From contig JAFCMP010000544.1 of NCBI GenBank assembly GCA_017506865.1, positions 124,001 through 188,000 on the forward strand: a stretch of DNA of 64,000 bases, given 5' to 3'. Under the pieces are notes generated by a model, which was not told where the DNA came from, ran no database searches, and saw nothing but the letters and a program-made list of their open reading frames with translations. Position numbers and translations under genes: made by a program. The DNA comes from Tribonema minus. Lineage: Eukaryota; Sar; Xanthophyceae; Tribonematales; Tribonemataceae. Positions 47,503 to 59,900 of the stretch are shown here, one piece after another; the first letter of the stretch is position 1; the number at the start of each line of letters is the position of its first letter.

Positions 47503-47552
47503 TACAGTAGGTTGTAGACATCCCGTAGCCGCATCTGGTGAATGGAGTTTGC

Positions 47553-47615
47553 AGCGTCAATGCGAAAGGCTCGCAACGCAGTAGTGTGCCTCATGTACGG
47601 GGCGCAGGCCACAGC
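47553..47615. repeat. hairpin mini-element D, copy 4 (diverged)
   Basis: Retains aatgcgaaaggctcgcaacg and ggcgcaggccacag but has lost the clean inverted ends. It again lies beside A/B/C- and E-type repeats. Confidence 0.45.
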
Positions 47616-48890
47616 AGTTTGTGGCTAAAGCGGTTTTGGAGGTCACTTGGACCAGCCACAGTGTTTTGCAATACATACAACGCTCTCTCAAACATGGACT
47701 CATAGAGGTGCAATCACTGCCAATCAGCGGCCACCATGGTAGCAGTGAAGGATGCTATTTCCTCGCTCTCAGACCTCCAACCCACCGGAATTTTGCGCAT
47801 CCTAAGATGCTTCCAAGTGAATGTAAAATCAAAGTTTTCGGCAATTTTGGCACAAAATGAAGCCAAAAACAAGGAACCAGCAGGGGGCATGAGGAAGGAG
47901 GGGGTGATTGTCTTGGTGTGCAGTCACACGCGCGGCGCAGTCTCTGGCTGACATGCAGCAGTCATACCAACGTGGCCCAAGGTGGCACGTGGAGCTTGCA
48001 GCCCAGGCGGAGACTGTTGCGCGGTTGCGGCCATGCGTTCCCCGTGAGGATGGTTTTCCCCCCACCACACAGTTGTCAGCTGTCTGTTGCACTTGTGCTG
48101 CTATCCTACAGTGCTCGCGCAAAATCGATTCTGTGCGCAGATCGTATCCCGTCGTCCAGCCCACAGCTAGTTTTGGCAGCAAAAGCAACTTGCAGGACTT
48201 GCTCAATCAACAATTCTGCACCCGTTAAACGACGCTGCAAATAAATGGCCATGCATCGGTGATGAGTCTTGCAGATCAGCTGCAATGCTCACGCCCAAGT
48301 TGAGAGTGATGTGTCGCCTTACAGATCTAAGCAGACACGCACGATACGCACAGGAAACGCAAAGCAGATTACACATTGTGCACATGTCAGAATCTTCACG
48401 CAACGTAGACATGGTTGTTGACAGTGAACAGCCATGCTCTGATTCATGCAATATTCATGAAGTGGCAAGCGATGCACTTGGTGAATACGGCAAATGTTAT
48501 GTCAAATAGTGCAGCACACCAGAAGCGTGAAACATGTTGCATCTCATGACGAAAGTGTGACAATCACGGACTCATACAGCACCACCGGTATGTGGATGCT
48601 GGCCCTCTGCAACCCAATACCTGGGGAGGGACTTGGCCTACAAATCCTATGTGATGCCACTGGTCAAAGGTACCCGTACAACCGCAGCTTGCAGCTCCAA
48701 TAAATGGAGGCTGGCCCTAGCGACCCACTTGCTTGAGAAGGGACTTGACGGACTTGTGGTTCACCTACATCGCTAATGCAGCCTTCAGCTGATTGTAGGC
48801 CTGCTGTGTACATGCTGTCCTTGGCACATTCTACGTGAATACGCAGCGAACCACGGCTGACTGTAACTACATATACACAACCGTGAACAA
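47616..48890. other. region between repeat cluster and gene C, no supported gene
   Basis: Several 70-125 codon frames overlap on both strands at 47.8-48.5 kb. None has motifs or paired splice sites I would trust. The 3' UTR of gene C should lie at the right edge. Confidence 0.45.
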
Positions 48891-51800
48891 TCACCCCGCT
48901 CTGCCAGCAATGGTTGCTGAGCGATATCTACGAGTGATGTTGTCAACAGGCTCTGGTGGCACCCCGTCTGCGCGCATCAGTTGCAACCGTTCCAGAGTTG
49001 AAACAAGATTTTCGTATGCCGCAGTGTATGTGCTGTCCGGTACCACTTTCATCAAGTAAATGTTGCGTACACCAGTATAGCATCTTGGCAGCCGATCCTC
49101 GAGCTGACGCAGCTCCTCCCAATGGTCAAGCACATGCCGATGTTGCAGTCGTGAGCGCGCCCTGGGCAAGTCAACAGCAATTCAACAGCAAATAGCTCAA
49201 TGAGTTGTACAGGACGTACAATGTTGTCCAAGCAGCACTCTTGTGTGTTGAGTGTGTTGTGCGCGGCACAGCAAGTTGTCATCTGCCGAGTGCATCCATA
49301 TACATATGGGGGCAACGCAGCATGTCCTAGCCTCAAAGTGGAAACATGATGTATAGCAAAACAAACAAATCAGGCTGTTACGGATGTGTGCAGCAGCAGG
49401 TAGATGTTGTCAGATGTAAATGAGGCAGGCGTCAGATATGCAATGTATTGCACTGATCCCACAGCACGCTGCACTGTATGAAGGCGGTGCAGCATTCTGT
49501 ATCGACAAAGTACACCAGCTGCAGGTAGAAGTATACTTTTCACCATCCCAGTCACAACTCTTGGGATAGTGTACTTCCAGTTGGTGATTTACATGCTAAC
49601 CTCACACGTACAGTCCACATCTCAGACAATGCTGCTATAAGCAATGGCAACGGAAGTAGAGATGGCAGCGGCATGAACGTGGCAGGAATAACCACCCAAT
49701 GGCATGCAGTACCTCAACGCAATTGTCAAGTGTGATGTCCTAAGCAGCAGACTCACTCACCGGTGTACTAGGAGCAGCAGGTACAGGAGGTACACCTTGC
49801 GCTGAAGCATCTTCAGTTCCTCGCAGAACCATGGATCCAGGTACGCTTTGTCGCGGTACACAAGCGGACCTTCCATCTGCACAATGCACACAACGACACA
49901 TCCACATCCAGTGAGTACTGGAAATCAGATACGGTTGTGAAAGGAAGCGTAATACGTAAGGGAATATGGTTCATCTGATAGTATTTTGAGAGTCAACAGG
50001 CACTGCGAGCTGATGTTGGTGCTCTCACAGCTCAATGGCAAGTTGGCACACACTTCTTGTAAACAGTATTGCTGTAAATTTGCTGAAGACGATAACCTCG
50101 AACAGTAGCCAATACACAGCACGCTTCTCTGCTGGCACCAAACTCATGCCAACTATGAGAGCTGAGGTCCTGGCCAATTCTCAGTCTGCGACACAAGTCT
50201 TGCAAGCTCAATACGTTGCAAAGTTGGTGTACGCGCAAAATTGCAGCAGCACCACCACCTGCAGCAGTCTTGCAGGGAGGACGTATATGTAAGCTTGTGA
50301 CCCATGCTGAGATATCTGGCAGCGCGACGGTTTGTGGCTGATAATCGGGGACACGTCATTTCTCGGGCGTTCAAGGTGTCGTCACAGACAGGCGCTAAAT
50401 TAGCTGCCTATAGACATGCTTTGACACTACATAATTCGACAAAGCCAGGCAGCACCTACTTACAACATGCACAGTGCAGCACTGAGACTGTAAGTATGGA
50501 TCTGCCAGGCAAGAGTTGTTGTGCATCAACGCAGTGACCGCGCTTGCTCCTCAGTGTTCTACCTTCACAAAAGATGTCAAAGTACATCATCCTGGTCTGG
50601 TGCATTAAATAAAACACACAATAGCATTGCAAGATGTGCGACAAAATGTAGCTGTGGCGGTGCCCTCGCAAACATTATTTGTCCACAGAGCACGCAAAAG
50701 CTGGCATTCCCATGCGAAGGCTGCACTGTACGATGCAACAATATTGGAGTGCAGTTTACTGAACTAGATTCGCATAAAGTCAACACATGCCTGTACCTCG
50801 ATGACAGATGAGCACCCACCTCCATTTGCGCCTGCTCCACCAGAATGATCACTTGATGCAGGAGGGGATCGCTCAGCTGCCGAAACTCAGTCGGCGGCAG
50901 CCGATCGAGCTCCGTAAACGCAACCGACAGTGTCCTCCACATGCGGCCCGTTAACAAGATCCATCTCGATGACACTGCCGCACGCCGGGCACTGTCGTCA
51001 AAGGGTTCAAACAGCACTTGGACACCCTGGTCAACGGGAGCAGCGTGCGCTGGAGGCTGTTCCAACGGTGCTTGTTGACCAACAGCAGGCGGAGCTGGTC
51101 TGTGCTGCCACGATGCCATGTTAGCAGGTCCAGCAATGCCGCGACGCCTCAGGTGGTAGATGAAAATGGTCGCTGAGGTGACGAGTGTGCCCAAGAGAGC
51201 GCCCGTAGCCAATAATGCAGCCTGTAAGAAGATGCGAAAAGACAAACCAGGGCGTGAGGCACAGTGGTAATTTGCACTGTACGGATACACCACTTCACAA
51301 GTGGTTTTCACGACAACTGCAACTGAAAACATCACTTGCTCGTGGCATGTCGTACACAATGTTGTATTTGACAGAAGGTTAAGACAGAATGACACCACTA
51401 ACCACCATCCATCATGCATGCACATAAGACAAGTTTGGCACTTGAGCAGCTGCAGGGCAACGTGTTGTGCGCATTGGAAGCTTTGCACTGCTCAAAATGG
51501 AGAGTACATGACTACTGTATCATCTGCATAACTGACTTCAAATAGGAGTGTTTTGCAATAATCATCTACTCCTGGTCCAAGCTGCCCATACACTAATAAC
51601 ATCAATGACCGTGCATTGAGAATGTGCACGACTTCATGAAAGAGCAGCCTTCTCTGTAGCCAAACATTTCGCCAAGGAGATGGCAGACCACGTTTATTTA
51701 AAACAGAATTTCAACAACCGCAAGCTTGACTTCATGGTCATTTGCGGTCCAGGCGCTACTTACCACTGACAAACCGCCACTGGTGGAGCTAGCGATGGAG

Positions 51801-54800
51801 GCCACGGCACCCTCAGGTGGTCCTGTCGCATCAACCCTGCTGAAGAGGGACACAGAACAGCAACAGCAGTTGATGTTACTGTACATCCTTGGCGCATAGC
51901 ATGAAACCTAAGAAGCGAGTCAAGGACTTTCGAGTAGAGGCATCAAGAATGTGCGCGCTGACAAAAGTGAGCACAAACCTACCTGTCGATGCTCGGTTCC
52001 GGTACGTCGACTAGCTGCTGCGCTGACAGCTGGTGCCGTAGAAGCTGTACTTCAGCCAGCTTGTTCACTGACAGCTTGTGCCGCCGAAGCTGTACTTGAG
52101 CCAACTTGGTCACCTGCAGGCATGAAGGACAAGGCAGCACCGTGCAGAAATCAGGAGGGCGTTGCAGTGAATCATGCACACGACTTTCAGAAATCAAAGC
52201 ATCGCTGTCACAGCAGTGCCATGTTATGTCAGCGCAGGCGCTTACCAGCATTATCCATGTGGCGTTGTCAATCTTGACACCACGGGTTGCATGTACGCCT
52301 GACGACCCGGCATGGCCACTGACATGCATCTCGGGTTCCTGTATGACGGCGATCGCGCTGACCGCGGTGGTTGCAGCAGGTGTGCCCAAGTCGGTGGAAG
52401 GCATGGCAATGCCTTGTGCGCTGGTGATCTCATGCGGAGTGGGGATATCGCCTCCGTACGCAGTCCAAGCGGGAGGGCATGTATTGGTGCCAGCAGCGTC
52501 GCCTGTAGCATCACTACCAGGTGCCCCTGAAGTTTGTGCGTGTGCTGCTAGAGGGTAACTGGCGGGCAGCACACGGCCAGACTCTGCCACAGTGGCAGAT
52601 GGTCCCTCATCTTGTTCAGCGGTGGCGGTCTCCACCGCCGCTGTGTCATTTCCAGCTGCATCTTCTTTGCGCGCCAGCGAGCTGTGTACCGTACTGCGAC
52701 AGCACCAGGGAGTATGTTTGTACAGCACTCAATGTGTGAGGGGTTTGATTGATACTCTGCACGCAGTACAGCGCAGGAGCAAGTCGTGTGTGCAGCTGTT
52801 GTTAAGAAGTCAAGCTGTTGTTGAGCCAATGTGCTGCCAATCTGACAGTGGACAGGAGAGAGGGATGGATTCAGCAGAATTGTAGTTGCAAGGATGTGAA
52901 CAAGGTTGTGCAGAGTGGTGATGACGTCACAGCACCCCGTATGAGAGGAACGTAGTTGATGATTGTCCAATGCAAACAAGACTTGTCGTAATGGTGCCCT
53001 ACACTTGAAGTGACGTGCCGGGATCTAATTCATGAGGTAGACAACCTGCACCAGCAATAAGTGGATCCAGCAAGGCGCAGCGGTCAATATCAATGATGGT
53101 ACTGAGCCCCTCACTGCAAGGCAGATGTGAGGCTTAGGCCCCCGCTGAAATGAAGTGCCCAAAGCGCAATCTTTGGGGCCAGCAGTGCACTGGTGCCAGC
53201 AAACCAGCATGCAATGGCAGCAATCCATCAACCAAAGCCAATAGTACCAATGTGGCCGTGTGCGTTAGGTTACGTATGCTCCACTCCTGTCTCGTCCACC
53301 ACCTTAGTGACCCACCTCGGCTCACTCGTGATGGCGAGCTGACTGATGGCCAGGTGCTCCGCATTCCCCTGCCATACCCTGCACTGCTCCTCCTCCTCCA
53401 GCAGTGGCTATGAAGCAACATACAAGGAGGGGATCTTGCATGAGAATTTTAGAGCAGGCAAGCCGCAGTGTGCATGTCCACATCTGTTGTTAATACGGTG
53501 ATGACCGACGGTGCTTTTCGCAGCAATTTTACGTGCAGTGACACGAATTTTGTTGCGCCCTTTCAGCATCTTCGTCTGCCTCATGGAAAAAGTATATTAT
53601 GGCAGCAAACAGACTCCTATGCATAAGTCGTGTATACGACTCACTCACCTGCAACAAGCTGCAGACTGTCTCAAACGCCCTGGTTTGGCTCTCCTTGTCA
53701 TCGCCAGGCCTACCCCCGGTGTCCCTGCACACGACAGACTCTGCCACAATGGCAGATGGTCCCTCATCTTGTCCAGCGGTGACACTCTTCACCGCCGCTG
53801 TGTCATTTACAGCTGCATCTTCTTCGCGTGCCAGCGAGCTGTGTACCGTACTGCGACAGCACCAGGGAGTATGTATATGTACAGCACTCAATGTGTGAGG
53901 GGTTTGATTGATGCATCTGCACGTGAACAACGCAGGAGCAAGTCATGTGTGCAGCTGTTGTAAAGAAGTCAAAGCTGTCGCTGAGCCAATGTGCTGCCAA
54001 CTCATCAGCATAATCCACAACGCTACCATGCAGGCGAGGCGAGATATATAGACCAGTGACAGGATCCTGATGGGCATAACAGCAGACTCAGGCTACAACT
54101 GCTGTACAAGCAATTGCCTGCATAGTGAGCAGGTATATGGTGGCTGCGACAGTGGCGGCATGTATCCATCGAAAGCCTGGCTGAACCAGCAGCAGGGAGT
54201 GATGACATGCCATCTGTGGCCAGCAGCAAACCAGCATGCATTGGCAGGAATCCACCACCCAGAGCCAAAAGTGTCAATGTGGCTGTGTGCGTGAGTTTAT
54301 GTATGCTCCACTCCTGTCTCGTCCACCACCCTAGTGACTCGCCTCGGCTCACTCGTGATGGCAGGCTGACTGATGGCCAGGTGCTCCGCATTCCCCTGCC
54401 ATACCCTGCACTGCTCCTCCTCCTCCAGCAGTGGCTATGAAGCAACATACAAAGAGGAGATCTTGCATGAGAATTTGAAAACAGGCAAGTGGCAGTGTGC
54501 ATGCCCACATCTGTTATTAATGTGGCCATGACCGAAGGTGCTTTCAGAAGGTGAGCCTCTCCGCAGCAATTTTACGTGCAGTGACAAGAATATTGTTGCG
54601 CCCTTCCAGCATGTTCTTCTGCCTCATGGACAGTATGTAATGACAGCAAACATACTCCTATGCATAAGTCGTATACACGACTCACTCACCTGCAACAAGC
54701 TGCAGACCGTATCAAACGCCCTGGTTTGGCTCGCCTTGTCATCGCCAGGCCTACCCCCGGTGTCCCTGCACACACATTGGTCGAGATCGCACCACTCAAT

Positions 54801-56329
54801 TAGCAAGCACCGAGGTGACTGCAGTGAAGATATAATCAGGCTTGCGGGCACATCACCGCATGGTGTGGCTGTACAAGAACCTCAGCACACACAAGCAGCA
54901 CCATGTGAAATGTTGGCACGTGCCTCTCTTTTGCATAATCAGATCACCTGTCTTTAAGCTTCCGTTTGTTTGAGCCAAACCGACCAAGTGCTTTCGTCGC
55001 GCCGCGCCACCAGCGCTTGCGAAGAATGCGCCATCCCCCGTGAACTTGTGTGCGAGGCTCCCGCTTGCATCCCCAGGCACCTTGAAGCACATTCGTAGAC
55101 GCGCGATCCAGGCAGGAGCTGCAGCACCAGAGAGCAGATTCAACATCAGAGCTGTGTCCAGATGGCTTGAGGACCATAGCAGCGTGCATGAGCATCACAG
55201 ATGTGTTGGCGGCATCAGGTTGCCGTCAACGCACGGTGTTTGGTGGCGAGCGAAACCGCTCATGTGAAGTGGGGCGACACCCGAATAGGTACTGGTACTG
55301 CACCGTCATGGAGAGCCACATACGGCATAGTGAACACTGCAACAACGCAGAGGAGTGTCTGGACTGCTGATTCCAGTGCCAAGCATTCTGAATTCCAAGA
55401 AGAAATGCGGCCTGCCAATAAAGCCTCATGTCAACAGTGCTCGCGTTGATTTGTTACTAAGTCACTGTGTGACACAGCAGGGTGCCGACTAGAGCCTTTG
55501 CCAGCAAGCACTCAGTCACAAGACTCTCTCAGTCAAGCAGCAGGCGGTACGTACCTGGCGGTAGGATAAGCTTGCAAATACCTGTCCATGGTGCAATAGT
55601 CGAACGAAGGTGGAAGTAAATGTGCGATTGCCGCTGGCAGTAGTATCAACGTGTACACCACCCGAACGATCATGGCCATTCAGCGTGAGTGCACGGCGTG
55701 TCGTGTCGTCGTGTTGTGTTGTTGTTTTTGTGTTGTGTTGTGTTGTGTTGTGTGTGTGTGTTGTGTGTGTGTTTGTGTGTGTTTTTTTAGTTTTGTTTTC
55801 GGTTGCATGACCCCCGTGTGAACGTTCAACAGTCGTACGTACGCACGGGTGAATTCGGCAGTTACCCAGAGCGCTGGTCACGACTTGGTATGTAGGTTTT
55901 CACTGACAGGTTATGATCAATTCACCTAGGAACTCATGCATTACAATAAAGCACCCTTGCTCGGGCATATGCGGCTGGACACATGCACACTGTCAGGAAC
56001 GGCAGGCAATACGATAACCGCAGGATGGCCAGCAGCGCTGTGCCGCACGCTCCGCTGCTGTCATGCTGCCGCCGTTGCTGCAGCCGTGCTCTGCGCCCGC
56101 TTTGAATGTGTCCACTGTGATGGCGGCGTACACGCCCGCAAGCCGTAAGCGGCGCGCACGCGGCGGCAACCAGCACCAGCGCCTGGACAAGCGCCGCAGG
56201 CGGCAGTGCAGCGGTCGGCGGCACCAATGCCACCGCGACGCGGCCTTCACGCCGCCGCGCCACCTCCTCACGCAGGCGTGCGCCACTGAGGACAGTGTTT
56301 AAGCAAGCAATGAAATCACGCATGTGCAA
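48891..56329 (-). CDS. gene C: single-pass membrane protein, family not recognised
   Basis: Exons: 56329-56134 (possible start), 55118-54948, 54818-54690, 54395-54301, 53838-53649, 53368-53274, 52681-52246, 52113-51983, 51839-51764, 51221-50820, 49876-49761, 49161-48891 (TGA). From 53838 on, all phases agree. Exon 52681 is Thr/Ser/Ala-rich with N-x-T sites. Exon 52113 has two 15-residue units (KLAQVQLRRHKLSVN, KLAEVQLLRHQLSAQ). Exon 51221 opens with a transmembrane helix (TGALLGTLVTSATIFIYH) followed by LRRRG, placing the C-terminus in the cytosol. The C-terminal ~240 residues look like a globular, partly helical domain (YRDKAYLDPWFCEELKML). A hydrophobic segment in exon 1 could be a signal anchor. 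The 54948/54818 junction is out of phase, and exons 54818-53649 contain a tandem duplication. Function unknown. Confidence 0.6.
52575..54775 (-). repeat. intragenic tandem duplication of two to three exons in gene C
   Basis: The block 53741-54775 repeats 52575-53740 (unit ~1.03-1.17 kb, about 90% alike). Paired exons are 54818-54690 with the end of 53838-53649 (RDTGGRPGDDK); 54395-54301 with 53368-53274 (GNAEHLAISQ); and the start of 53838-53649 with the start of 52681-52246 (DEGPSA). The breakpoint fuses two exons in frame at about 53740 (VAESVVCRDTGG). Confidence 0.85.
55728..55800. repeat. TG/TTGTG simple repeat
   Basis: gttgtgttgtgttgtgtg-type and gtgtgtgttt-type units in the first long intron of gene C. 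Confidence 0.85.
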
Positions 56330-56441
56330 ATGTTAACATTTGCGGAATCACAGCAGCTCACCAGAGAGATCTCGAGGCAAGAACCTGAAGATAATGCTCA
56401 AGCACAGAGAACAGGCCACACAATGTATGTGCATTTGTACT

Positions 56442-56480
56442 TTTCATTAATTCTCGCTCAGGGCGCAAAAAAGCCCAGAT
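56442..56480 (-). mobile_element. F2 LINE tail between genes C and D
   Basis: Abuts gtac at 56438-56441 and reads, on the minus strand, gggcttttttgcgccctgag then cgagaattaatgaaaa. It aligns with 12202-12241. No second target copy was recognised. Confidence 0.65.
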
Positions 56481-56933
56481 GATTGGCATCTAGCTGTAAG
56501 GAATCTGCATGTCGTATGACAGTCTGAAAGTGTCGCAACGACAACCACTCAAACGCCGCCGCCGCCATTTGTACTACTGCAGAGCTTCTGACACATATCC
56601 GAGAACTGTGCATGGCACTCATGGGTGCACACAGCCATCAATATGTATGCTGTCCAGCAAGCGACCCACATGCCCCCCTTCTCCCCTTCCGCCCCTTCCA
56701 AGGAATGCAACAGTAGTGGCTGACATGGTGCGCCTAACAGTACTGCTGCTGATGCTGCCTCCTAAATAGCATCAGTTCCTCGCCTTGCCGCTTCTTGGAT
56801 CATTGTGCTATTCTTCAACATCCCCCCCTGCAAGTTGCCCTGCACCCTCAGGTATGCTACCTTCTAAGACACACGATCCCCTCAATGACCCACTGTAGCA
56901 GTAGTGTAGATGGCAATGGTCTGCCAGACGCTG

Positions 56934-59900
56934 CTACTGCTGGTCCTTCCTCTTGAGCAGCAGCAGCTCCTTCTCCTGCACCTGCTTGTGCAGCTGCTTC
57001 GTCTCGTCCTGCAGCACTTTCCTGGCCTCTCTCAGTGCTGCCACCTCGGCAGCGGCCGCGGCATCATGAGATTGAAAGACTCCCTTCTCTTGGTCGTCAT
57101 GATGCCGAACATGGTTGAGTGGATTTCATTGTATAAGCAACATTTTTTCAGTGCCACATGTGCCACTGGTGGCCCCACCGCCACCGCCCCTGCCTGCTGC
57201 TAGTGTGCTGCTTGCTGCTGTGCCACATGCATATGCATCGATATCAGGCACCACAAGGTTGTTATAAAGCCCCACAGACACTAGGAAAAAAGTGGCCCAA
57301 ATGCCACCGCCGGGCGAGGGTCCTTAAGGAGAGCGGAAAACGTCACCCACTTTCATCTCTCTCTCCCCCCCCCCCCGCGCTATTCAACGCCCCCCCGGGC
57401 CGCCCCCCTGGGCTATTGCATGCAAGCCACCTGCGCATCAAATAATCGATATCTTGGGGGGGCTATTCAGCCAACTAGCCCCCCCCCAAGCTATTCAAGG
57501 TGGGGGAAGGCTATCCACGGGCGAATACGGTATTGCCACTGTATGCATAATAAATCAAGCAAAAACGATGATAGCTGGTTCTACAAGTCAAAATCTGGGG
57601 TAGGCCTGTGCCAGAACGTCGAACGATAATCTTCTCTGCGAACATAGCTTGCTGATGAGCTACCTGACTGAGCGCCTGCCCCTCCTGCAACTTAAGCTCC
57701 AGCTGTGGGCGGATCACGCGCATCCAGTGCAGGTCGATAGGCGAAGGTGCCGTCACCACTCTGGTGTCATCGGACGCCCCCCACGCCCTCTTGTCAACGT
57801 CCCGTGCCCATGTGCTGTACGGCCGCAGGCTGAGCATATATGCCTTAACGAGTGCGGCCAGCGCAGGCTTGCCAGCTGCCAACTGCTTGGCTGGGTCAGC
57901 AGTGAGCTGACGCCCAAGCAGCACCTCCATTTCACGCTGTGGCACTGCGTGGTATGGGTTGCTCAGTAACTCCAGTGAGGCAGCTGCAAATTGGGCAGCG
58001 GTCCAGCCTGGCGCGCCGTCCATTGCATCCCCTATTTCGCTCGCTGTGGTCAGCGTAGCCGTTGCCAGGGCTGACATGGAGAGCAGAGAGATCATGACAT
58101 GTCTTTGATGAATACAAGCACATGTAGCGGCAGCTGTAACGTCAAGACACTGTTCTGTAACTTGCAGTGCAAATATGCAGTCAAGCTGAGCAATGGGAAC
58201 CAGTGAAGCCAAAACAAAATGCATGAACTGTCACATGGCTCTCTTTCCAGCATGAGCCCTAACATGTCTGAAAGCCTCAAGGCACACGATGACCATAAGT
58301 CAAGAGCGTCACGGAGTTTGTTGTACGTTTCCAACAAGGCCCTGCTCAGAGGTTGCTCAACTAACTCAATCTGAGGTCAAGCCCAGCAAGATACCGGCGA
58401 AGTGCAAGGTGTGAAGGCAGATGCAATTGCTCTCTATGCTGCCTTAGGTCAAGGCCGACAGGTACCATCGATGTCATGTGTTCTTACTGAAGGAATTTTC
58501 CCATGGCTAATGAACATGGCTTTCCCGACCACTACCTAGAACATGTTCAGGCGACCCTACACCGGACATCGCCAATGTTGCCACAGCCGCAAGTAGGTCA
58601 TGAGGCTCCACATTTGCTACGAATTTGTGACGCATTCCTTGACAGCAATAAATAATGCCTTGCCGAAATTCTGCAAAATTAGCGAGCGCACACACTGATT
58701 TTAACGCAATGCCTGTGGCAAGGTGGAATGAGGTGACACAGCAGCAAATATCGATTCTGAGCTGTCTTCATCTCATATCACCTAAGTGTGACAAGCCCAC
58801 TACACAACCAGAGGGTCTGCTAGATCCCATGCGGTATGGTACAACCGCACTACATGACCGCACCTGATGACCAATTGCGTTCCTCGGCTAACTGAGATTT
58901 GTAATCCAGAGCCGTGAGGCAGAGGGCTCCAGCGTTGCCGCCGCAAACCTGCAAACGCCCGTAGATGTATGGTGCATCAGCCTCTGCTGCTACAAAGAAA
59001 AGTAGCGAGTATTGCATGCATCAAACAACACGAGGCTGATCAGACTCTGTCCTGCAACCTTGCACACTATAAATAGGGTTGGCAAAAAAAAGCGTATTCT
59101 GAGTTTCAGACACTAGCATTATACTCCCAAGTACCCGTACTTCAGCATATACGTACGTGAAACGTACGTGAAATGCGTAACTGGTGAGGCTGTTCGGCAG
59201 GTCAGATGCTAGTATTTGACCCGTATATACCCGCATGCAGTATGATATAGAAGTACCACATACTGATTTGCCAACCCTGACTGTGAAGACAGGTGCCAAG
59301 CACATGGCTCACAGCTGCCACAATCATAGCTCAATGTGCGGGTGTCGCTTGACTTTATGAACCAAAGCGGCATAGGACTTGCGTATCCTGTACCAGAAGA
59401 GCTTATAAAATCTCTCAGACCACAAAAGAAACTGGCAAGAGAAAGTCAGATTCGTGTGGTGCCAAATCACATACTTCAGAAGTAACTAGAAGCGCGTCAG
59501 CCACGCGATTGCGCATGATGCATCGCATGATGCAGATATCATGAATTGCAATGGCTTTAGGTGTGGGGCACAAACATAAGGCCTATGCCAGGTACCTGGG
59601 TCTCAAGAAACTCCCTGGCCTCCGCCTGGTCAGGGAAATCACCAATGACCAGTGGCACCAAGAACTTTGCACCAATCTCTGTGACAACAAGATGAAGTAG
59701 CGGGAGACACAATATGAGTTGGTACGCTGAGTGGGTCATCGCGAATACAAATGTTTGATTGCGGCTGCAGACAGCGTCGCCCAATAAAGTGCAGTATACA
59801 GCCACCCAAGTCCTCACATAGACGGGACCGATAGACATTGTACGATTGTGAAATGAGTTGTGTGTTGTCTGACACTCACCTCTGGACAGCCAGCTCTGGA

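Noticed and set aside
56898-57203. Leu-rich + ORF (97 codons)
   Set aside because: It is the antisense of the Lys/Glu/Gln-rich coiled-coil exon of gene D (57086-56934).
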